Below are positions 4,786-9,081 of a DNA stretch of 9,081 bases, piece by piece; positions within the stretch are counted from its first letter, which is position 1; every line of letters starts with the position of its first letter. The stretch covers positions 1-9,081 of the forward strand of contig CAJUAW010000113.1 of the NCBI GenBank assembly GCA_910584605.1, given 5' to 3'. Under the pieces are notes generated by a model. It made no database searches and was not told the DNA's origin. It was given only the letters and a program-made list of their open reading frames with translations. Source of the stretch: an uncultured Oscillospiraceae bacterium. Its GTDB lineage: Bacteria; Bacillota_A; Clostridia; Oscillospirales; Oscillospiraceae. The position numbers and the translations under genes are program-made.

Positions 4786-4917
4786 TCAGGCGTAAGCATC
4801 CCCCGTGATCTGCTGGAACTGCTCCGGCGTGATAACGCCCTTCTTCACAGCAGTCCGCACCATGGCGGCGCTCCAGAGCTTTCGGTCGTAGCTCTTCTTG
4901 ATGGTTTCGTAGTTCAT
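4786..4917 (-). CDS. XkdX family small phage protein
   Basis: The 43-residue product (MNYETIKKSYDRKLW, then VRTAVKKGVITPEQFQQITG) matches the XkdX family pattern MYETIK.YYD.GLW...MV...VKKG.ITPEQY.EITG over its whole length. XkdX-like proteins are encoded in the tail module of Gram-positive phages and PBSX-like prophages, near tail fibre and holin genes; their role is unknown. AAGGAGGAA lies 7 nt before ATG 4917. No other phage tail gene is present, so it is a prophage leftover. It is downstream of the tRNA operon terminator on the same strand. Confidence 0.85.
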   Translation of the reverse strand: MNYETIKKSYDRKLWSAAMVRTAVKKGVITPEQFQQITGDAYA

Positions 4918-5031
4918 TAAGTGCTTCCTCCTTACCACCAGGGGAGTGCCGCTGGGCAACACCTGCTGGAGGACCCGGTACTCGCCGTAGGCCAGCAGCT
5001 GGCTGCGGGGCAGGCGGTTTGCGGCGGAAAA
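4918..5031 (-). pseudogene. C-terminal fragment of the phage gene upstream of XkdX
   Basis: In the XkdX frame the sequence stays open for 38 more codons up to a TGA at 5034-5032, reading NRLPRSQLLAYGEYRVLQQ and LPSGTPLVV. This looks like real protein rather than random sequence and probably is the truncated end of the preceding phage gene. There is no stop between it and XkdX, so either the original stop was lost or the two frames coincide by chance. No start codon with RBS is visible. Bases 5035-5090, further up, are AT-rich spacer. Confidence 0.4.
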
Positions 5032-5082
5032 TCAACAAGCTTTTGCGTTACTAACACGTTACGATCAATAGCAAAAATATTG

Positions 5083-5124
5083 AAAAAATTAAATCCCCTA
5101 AAGCCTTGCGGCTCTAGGGGATTT
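5083..5124 (-). terminator. Rho-independent terminator of the tRNA operon
   Basis: On the minus strand, just after the tRNA-Val CCA, AAATCCCCTA and AGCC pair with GGCT and TAGGGGATTT (5124-5091) around GCAA. The tail AATTTTTTC (5090-5082) completes a strong terminator. Confidence 0.9.
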
Positions 5125-5125
5125 T

Positions 5126-5201
5126 TGGTGGAGACAACAGAACTCGAATCTGTGACCTCTCGCGTGTGAGGCGAGCGCTCTACCGGCTGAGCTATGCCTC
5201 C
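5126..5201 (-). tRNA. tRNA-Val (anticodon CAC)
   Basis: On the minus strand the gene folds as a full cloverleaf. Acceptor GGAGGCA pairs with TGTCTCC, the anticodon stem CTCGC/GCGAG encloses CTCACAC (anticodon CAC, reading GTG), the T-arm contains TTCGAGT, the discriminator is A and CCA is encoded. It is the last tRNA of a three-gene operon and its 3' end faces the prophage relic. Confidence 0.93.
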
Positions 5202-5223
5202 ATATGGAAACGGCGGAGAAAGG

Positions 5224-5298
5224 TGGTGACCCGGACGGGACTCGAACCCGTGTTGCCGCCGTGAAAGGGCGGAGTCTTAACCGCTTGACCACCGGGCC
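5224..5298 (-). tRNA. tRNA-Glu (anticodon TTC)
   Basis: Minus-strand cloverleaf: acceptor GGCCCGG with CCGGGTC, anticodon stem CCGCC/GGCGG around CTTTCAC (anticodon TTC, reading GAA and GAG), T-loop GGTTCGAGTCC and encoded CCA. It is the middle gene of the operon, 22 nt from tRNA-Val. Confidence 0.94.
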
Positions 5299-5337
5299 GT
5301 TTTCAAATATGGAAACGGACAGTTTGTCCGTAATTTT

Positions 5338-5414
5338 TGGTAGCGGCAACTGGATTTGAACCAGTGACACCCCGGGTATGAACCGAGTGCTCTAGCCAAC
5401 TGAGCTATGCCGCC
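5338..5414 (-). tRNA. tRNA-Met (anticodon CAT, elongator type)
   Basis: Minus-strand cloverleaf of 77 nt with encoded CCA. The acceptor GGCGGCA pairs with TGCCGCT (G1-U72 wobble) and the anticodon stem CTCGG/CCGGG (one wobble) encloses TTCATAC. The paired first base and the lack of the GGG/CCC anticodon stem argue against initiator tRNA. A lysidine-modified tRNA-Ile2 also has CAT, but the overall sequence resembles clostridial elongator tRNA-Met. Confidence 0.9.
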
Positions 5415-5444
5415 GTGTCACGCCCCTCGAACAGGGCAAGGAAT

Positions 5445-5473
5445 AGTATAGCGGATTTCCTCCTGGTTGTCAA
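5445..5473 (-). promoter_or_regulatory. Consensus sigma-A promoter of the tRNA operon
   Basis: On the minus strand TTGACA (5473-5468), a 17-nt spacer and TATACT (5450-5445) form a near-perfect promoter. Transcription would start near 5438, about 24 nt before tRNA-Met. Confidence 0.9.
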
Positions 5474-5505
5474 CTGTTTTTTGGAAAAAATTCTTTTTTC
5501 TTTTT

Positions 5506-5533
5506 CCCCCTCCAGGCGCAGGCCCGGAGGGGG
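5506..5533. terminator. Strong GC hairpin after the membrane-protein gene
   Basis: CCCCCTCCAGGC (5506-5517) pairs with GCCCGGAGGGGG (5522-5533) with a single mismatch, 5 nt past the minus-strand stop at 5539. On the minus strand the hairpin is followed by A-rich sequence rather than a T-run, so intrinsic termination is uncertain. It may instead protect the 3' end of the purL transcript. It separates that gene from the tRNA promoter. Confidence 0.6.
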
Positions 5534-5538
5534 CAATT

Positions 5539-6369
5539 TTAATCCCGAAAATAGGGGGCCACAAGTCTGTAGAGCTCATTGTACTGCTCCCGGCCCATGC
5601 AGTATTTGTCCAGGTCCTCTAGGTCAATCTCATAGCCGTCCTGAAAGCGCAGCGTATAGTTCCGGGTGTAGCGGATCAAATGTCCGGTGCGAGTGGTGAC
5701 TGAGGTGCGGTAGCGGTCCGATTCCTCCAGCTCCTGATAGGAGTGCCAGCTGGTCCGGACACCCAGGACATAGGTGGACACGCCGGCGGGGGTGGCCTCC
5801 GTCCGGCTGAGGCAGGAGGCCAGCACCAGGGAGTGGAGGAGCGCCAGAGCGATCACGGTAAAGGGCAGACATCCTTTCAGCTCCGCTCGAATGCCGCGGA
5901 AGTCCTTTTCTCCCTGAGACCAGTCCCGTATCGCGGAAAACACCGTGTCCAGCACCATATTGAAAAGGCAGATATCCGGTATGAGCACAAGGCAGGCGAC
6001 GATCTGGCTGGAGGAGCCATACTGCTGATAGAGGGTATCAGGACCCGCCAGAAACCAGTAATGGAGCTGTCGATAGTAGTAGATAACCAGACCAAATGAT
6101 ACCAGTCCACTGATGACAGTGGCGATAGCCTGGCTTTTCACTCCCGGAGACCGAACCGAACTGCCCGCGATCTCCTGCTCCGCCCGCTTCGCCTTCTTCC
6201 GCTGGCTGGAGGGCAGGTGGTCATAGGTTGCCCCTCTCTTTTTCTGGCACCACCAGGCCTGTTTTTTGTCCGCCTTGACGCTGGACTGTGCGGCCAGTGC
6301 GCTGGCCCGCTCCCGCTTCTCCCGGAGCTTTTTCCGCTCCAGGGAAGCGGGAGATTTTTTCCCGGCCAC
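5539..6369 (-). CDS. Three-helix membrane protein of unknown function, downstream of purL
   Basis: The 276-residue product has a very basic, Lys/Arg-rich N-terminus (1-78). Three hydrophobic segments follow, at about 81-98 (AIATVISGLVSFGLVIYY), 122-146 (IVACLVLIPDICLFNMVLDT) and 168-187 (LPFTVIALALLHSLVLASCL). A soluble C-terminal part of about 85 residues contains beta-strand-like repeats (YTLRFQDGYEIDLEDLDKY). I do not recognise a family. The start is GTG 6369, 6 nt after the purL stop; no clear Shine-Dalgarno precedes it and there is no in-frame Met before the second helix, so it is probably translated by coupling to purL. Base composition matches purL, so it appears native to the chromosome. 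Confidence 0.75.
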   Translation of the reverse strand: MAGKKSPASLERKKLREKRERASALAAQSSVKADKKQAWWCQKKRGATYDHLPSSQRKKAKRAEQEIAGSSVRSPGVKSQAIATVISGLVSFGLVIYYYRQLHYWFLAGPDTLYQQYGSSSQIVACLVLIPDICLFNMVLDTVFSAIRDWSQGEKDFRGIRAELKGCLPFTVIALALLHSLVLASCLSRTEATPAGVSTYVLGVRTSWHSYQELEESDRYRTSVTTRTGHLIRYTRNYTLRFQDGYEIDLEDLDKYCMGREQYNELYRLVAPYFRD

Positions 6370-6375
6370 GGCGGC

Positions 6376-9081
6376 TTATTTGAAGTACTCCGCGCCGCTT
6401 TCGAACAGGGGCATGTGCTTTTCACCGGGGATATTGACCGCCACATACGGCCCCCGGCGCTCCAGGTGTCCCATCTTGCCAAAGACCCGTCCGTCGGGGG
6501 AGAAGATGCCCTCGATGGCCTCCATCGAGCCGTTGGGGTTGGACAGGATGTCCATTGTGGGCTGGCCGCTGGCGTCCACGTACTGGGTGCCCACCTGACC
6601 GCTGGCAATCAGGCTGGAGATGACCTCCGACGGGGCCACAAAACGGCCCTCGCCGTGGGAGATGGGGATGGCGTGCAGGTCGCCCACCTGGCATTTGAGC
6701 ATCCAGGGGGACTGGACCGAGGCGACCCGGGTGGTGACATACCGGCTCTGGTGGCGGCCGATGAGGTTGTAGGTCAGGGTGGGGCAAGTGCCGTCCATGG
6801 GCCTGATCTCACCGAAGGGGACCAGCCCCAGCTTCACCAGGGCCTGGAAGCCGTTGCAGATGCCCAGCATCAGGCCGTCCCGGTGTTTCAGCAGATCCAT
6901 AATGGCGTCGCTGAGGGCGGGATGGCGGAGGAAGGAGGCGATAAACTTCCCGGACCCCTCCGGTTCGTCGCCGCCGGAGAAGCCGCCGGGGAGGATCACC
7001 ATCTGCGCCCCCCGGATGGCATCCTCCAGGGCCTGGGCGGACTGGGCCAGGAAGTCGGTGGTCAGGTTGCGCACCACCACAATCTCCGGGTCGATGCCGG
7101 CGCGGATGCAGGCGCGGGCGGTGTCATACTCGCAGTTGGTGCCTGGGAAGGCGGGGATCACCGCCTTGGGGCGGGCCGCCCTGTGCTTGCAGACCGCCGG
7201 GGAGCGCTTGTCCCAGGAAATGGACTGGACCGTCTCAGAAGTTCCCGCCCTGGTGGGGTAGACCGCCTCCAGCACACCCTCGTTGAGGGCCAGCAGCTCG
7301 TCGACCGGCGCGGAGTCGTGTACGATGTTGATAACGGGCTCAGCGGTGGTCGTTCCGATTTGGATCGCCCGGGGACTCTCCGGGACCGCTTCGGTAAGCT
7401 CTGCCACGATTGCGCCGGGGTTGGGCAGATCCCAGGCCAACTCTTCTTCGCCATTCGTAAAACCGACGCGGTTGCCAAACGACATCTTCATGACCCCTTC
7501 GGCCTCGCCGTTTTCCGCCGCCCAGGCGGCTCTCACCTTACCGGCCTGACATAGGGCGTGGAATTCCTCCCAGGCGGCCTTCTGTCCCTCCGCCGTGCCA
7601 TCGCCCAGGAACAAATATACCGGATGTCCCGCCTCTTTGAACTCGGGGGTGATGATCTCCCCGGCCTTGACGGGTGCGATCGCAAAGGAAATGAGGGTGG
7701 GGGGAACGTCCTTGTCCAGGAAGGAGCCGGACATGGAATCCTTCCCGCCAATGGCGGCGGCGGCGTAGTCCATCTGAGCGTCCAGCGCCCCCAGCAGGGC
7801 GGCGAAGGGCTTGCCCCAGCGCGCCGGTTCGTCCCGGAGCTTCTCAAAAAATTCCTGCAAGGTGAGGTACACGTTTTTATAGTCCGCGCCGGAGGCCACC
7901 AGCTTGGCGATGGAGTTGGTAACGGCCTGATAGGCCCCCACATAGGGGTCTACGGACAGGGCGTCCGGGTCGCAGCCCCAGGCCATGACGCTGGCCTGGT
8001 CGGTCTCCTGCCCCGGCAGGACGGGCAGCAGGGCCGCCATGGCCTGGGCGGGGGTGGACTGATATTTGCCGCCGAAGGGCATGAGGACGGAACCCGCCCC
8101 GATGGAGCCGTCGAACCGCTCGGTCAGCCCCCGGCGGGAGGCGCATTTGAGACTGGAGGCCATCTCCCGCAGGGTTTTGAAGGGCTCCTGCCCAAAGGCG
8201 GAGCGGTCCTTTTTATCTACGGACACCGCTGCATGCTTCACCGCGCCGTTGGTGTTCAGAAATTCCCGGCTCAGGTCGGCGATTTTCTGGCCCTTCCAGC
8301 GCATCACCATCCGGGGGGACTCGGTGACCACGGCCACCTGATAGGCTTCCAGGTTCTCCTTCTCAGCGGCAGCGATGAATTTGTCCGCGTCCTCGGGAGC
8401 CACCACCACCGCCATACGCTCCTGGCTCTCGGAGATGGCCAGCTCGGTGCCGTCCAGGCCGTCGTACTTCTTGCGCACGGCGTCCAGGTCGATCTCCAGG
8501 CCGTCGGCCAGCTCGCCGATGGCCACCGACACGCCCCCCGCGCCGAAATCATTGCACCGCTTGATGAGCCGGGTGACCTCGCCGTCCCGGAACAGCCGCT
8601 GGATCTTCCGCTCCTCAGGGGCGTTGCCCTTCTGGACCTCGGAGGCCATGGTGGTCAGGGATTTCTTGTTGTGGCTCTTGGAGGAGCCGGTGGCCCCGCC
8701 GATGCCGTCCCGTCCGGTGCGGCCCCCCAGGAGGATGACCACATCCCCCGGCGCGGGCCGCTCCCGGCGCACATTCTCCGCCGGGGCCGCGCCCACCACA
8801 GCGCCGCACTCCAGCCGTTTGGCGATATAGCCCTCGTGGTAGACCTCGGCCACGTGTCCGGTGGCAAGGCCGATCTGGTTGCCGTAGGAGGAGTACCCCG
8901 CTGCCGCCGTCTGGCACAGCTTGCGCTGGGGGAGCTTGCCCTCCAGGGTCTGGTCAAAGGGGGTACGGGGGTCCCCCGCGCCGGTGAAGCGCATGGCCTG
9001 ATGGACGTACACCCGACCGGACAGGGGGTCCCGGATGCAGCCGCCGATGCAGGTGGCCGCGCCGCCGAAGGGCTCGATCTC
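6376..9081 (-). CDS. purL: Phosphoribosylformylglycinamidine synthase, single-chain (5' end outside window)
   Basis: The frame is open from the right edge to TAA 6378-6376 and gives 901 residues, about the last three quarters of a single-chain enzyme. It converts FGAR, glutamine and ATP to FGAM, the fourth step of purine synthesis, in the cytoplasm. Visible in order are the synthase motifs IEPFGGAATCIGG, GGRTGRDGIGGATGSS and CNDFGAGGVSVAIGEL, then the second repeat with GGKDSMSG. The fused class I glutaminase begins near 7160 (PAFPGTNCEYDTA). It has the nucleophile Cys in LGICNGFQ (codon 6858-6856), SHGEGRF, and GKMGHLER with a likely catalytic His. All motifs look intact. The domain order, with synthase before glutaminase in one chain, is that of the clostridial long form rather than the separate PurL/PurQ/PurS of Bacillus. 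The GTG at 9012 is internal, not a start. Confidence 0.96.
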   Translation of the reverse strand, partial: EIEPFGGAATCIGGCIRDPLSGRVYVHQAMRFTGAGDPRTPFDQTLEGKLPQRKLCQTAAAGYSSYGNQIGLATGHVAEVYHEGYIAKRLECGAVVGAAPAENVRRERPAPGDVVILLGGRTGRDGIGGATGSSKSHNKKSLTTMASEVQKGNAPEERKIQRLFRDGEVTRLIKRCNDFGAGGVSVAIGELADGLEIDLDAVRKKYDGLDGTELAISESQERMAVVVAPEDADKFIAAAEKENLEAYQVAVVTESPRMVMRWKGQKIADLSREFLNTNGAVKHAAVSVDKKDRSAFGQEPFKTLREMASSLKCASRRGLTERFDGSIGAGSVLMPFGGKYQSTPAQAMAALLPVLPGQETDQASVMAWGCDPDALSVDPYVGAYQAVTNSIAKLVASGADYKNVYLTLQEFFEKLRDEPARWGKPFAALLGALDAQMDYAAAAIGGKDSMSGSFLDKDVPPTLISFAIAPVKAGEIITPEFKEAGHPVYLFLGDGTAEGQKAAWEEFHALCQAGKVRAAWAAENGEAEGVMKMSFGNRVGFTNGEEELAWDLPNPGAIVAELTEAVPESPRAIQIGTTTAEPVINIVHDSAPVDELLALNEGVLEAVYPTRAGTSETVQSISWDKRSPAVCKHRAARPKAVIPAFPGTNCEYDTARACIRAGIDPEIVVVRNLTTDFLAQSAQALEDAIRGAQMVILPGGFSGGDEPEGSGKFIASFLRHPALSDAIMDLLKHRDGLMLGICNGFQALVKLGLVPFGEIRPMDGTCPTLTYNLIGRHQSRYVTTRVASVQSPWMLKCQVGDLHAIPISHGEGRFVAPSEVISSLIASGQVGTQYVDASGQPTMDILSNPNGSMEAIEGIFSPDGRVFGKMGHLERRGPYVAVNIPGEKHMPLFESGAEYFK

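Noticed and set aside
4610..5038. 142-codon minus-strand frame across the HTH terminator and the XkdX region
   Set aside because: It crosses the HTH operon terminator and lies in a different frame from XkdX, which has a family match and its own ribosome site. The sequence is Pro/Arg-rich and not protein-like.
5098..5370. 90-codon minus-strand frame over the tRNA genes
   Set aside because: It covers three clear tRNA cloverleafs and their spacers, so it is a shadow.
6217..7554. Very long plus-strand frame (445 codons) opposite purL
   Set aside because: It runs antisense to the well-conserved purL glutaminase region. High GC makes stop-free antisense frames common there, and its composition (Gly, His, Ala, Asp rich, low complexity) is not protein-like.
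6376..9012. GTG at 9012 as the start of purL
   Set aside because: Conserved PurL sequence (EIEPFGGAATCIGG) continues upstream in the same frame to the window edge, so the true start lies outside.
1..9081. CRISPR array
   Set aside because: No series of regularly spaced direct repeats exists; the 26-bp repeat occurs only twice, 2.3 kb apart.

Overview
The window looks like a chromosomal segment of a gut Firmicute of the Clostridia, probably Oscillospiraceae (Flavonifractor/Lawsonibacter/Intestinimonas-like). This is an inference from three things. The right half is GC-rich and carries a single-chain clostridial-type purL with a fused glutaminase. There is a Met-Glu-Val tRNA operon with encoded CCA ends. 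The accessory genes (sigma-70/DUF4367 pair, C40 peptidase, XkdX, small HTH protein) are types common in that group. No taxonomic marker was searched.

Layout. Bases 1-165 hold the 3' end of a plus-strand gene, probably a family 2 glycosyltransferase with TPR-like C-terminus. Bases 166-608 are non-coding and contain a 151-bp imperfect palindrome (MITE-like or structured RNA), the first copy of a 26-bp repeat and a good sigma-A promoter. Bases 609-2635 form a lower-GC plus-strand cassette: an ECF-type sigma factor and an overlapping membrane DUF4367 protein (likely its regulator), then a beheaded metzincin protease relic whose stop overlaps the start region of a lipoprotein gene. The cassette ends at a strong stem-loop whose right arm is the second copy of the 26-bp repeat.

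Bases 2774-4000 carry minus-strand genes: a C40 (NlpC/P60) peptidase with catalytic residues but apparently missing the start of its domain, and an unrecognised 180-residue protein. Bases 4258-4702 are a compact plus-strand unit: promoter, an HTH regulator that probably starts at TTG, an overlapping 53-residue small protein and a terminator. Two hairpins at 3374-3403 and 4751-4780 share one architecture with a compensatory stem swap and look like right ends of IS200/IS605-type elements that have lost their genes. Bases 4786-5031 hold a prophage leftover (XkdX and a fragment of the gene before it), directly downstream of the tRNA operon.

The housekeeping part is on the minus strand: purL (entering from the right edge, 5' end outside the window), a 276-residue membrane protein 6 nt after it, then the promoter, three tRNA genes and terminator of the tRNA-Met-Glu-Val operon. 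The picture is a stable purL/tRNA block beside an accessory island of remnants that accumulated at the 3' end of the tRNA operon. Nothing here is a clearly complete new defence or mobile system. The best leads are the repeat-bounded sigma cassette, the two orphan IS605-like ends and the HTH/53-aa pair.
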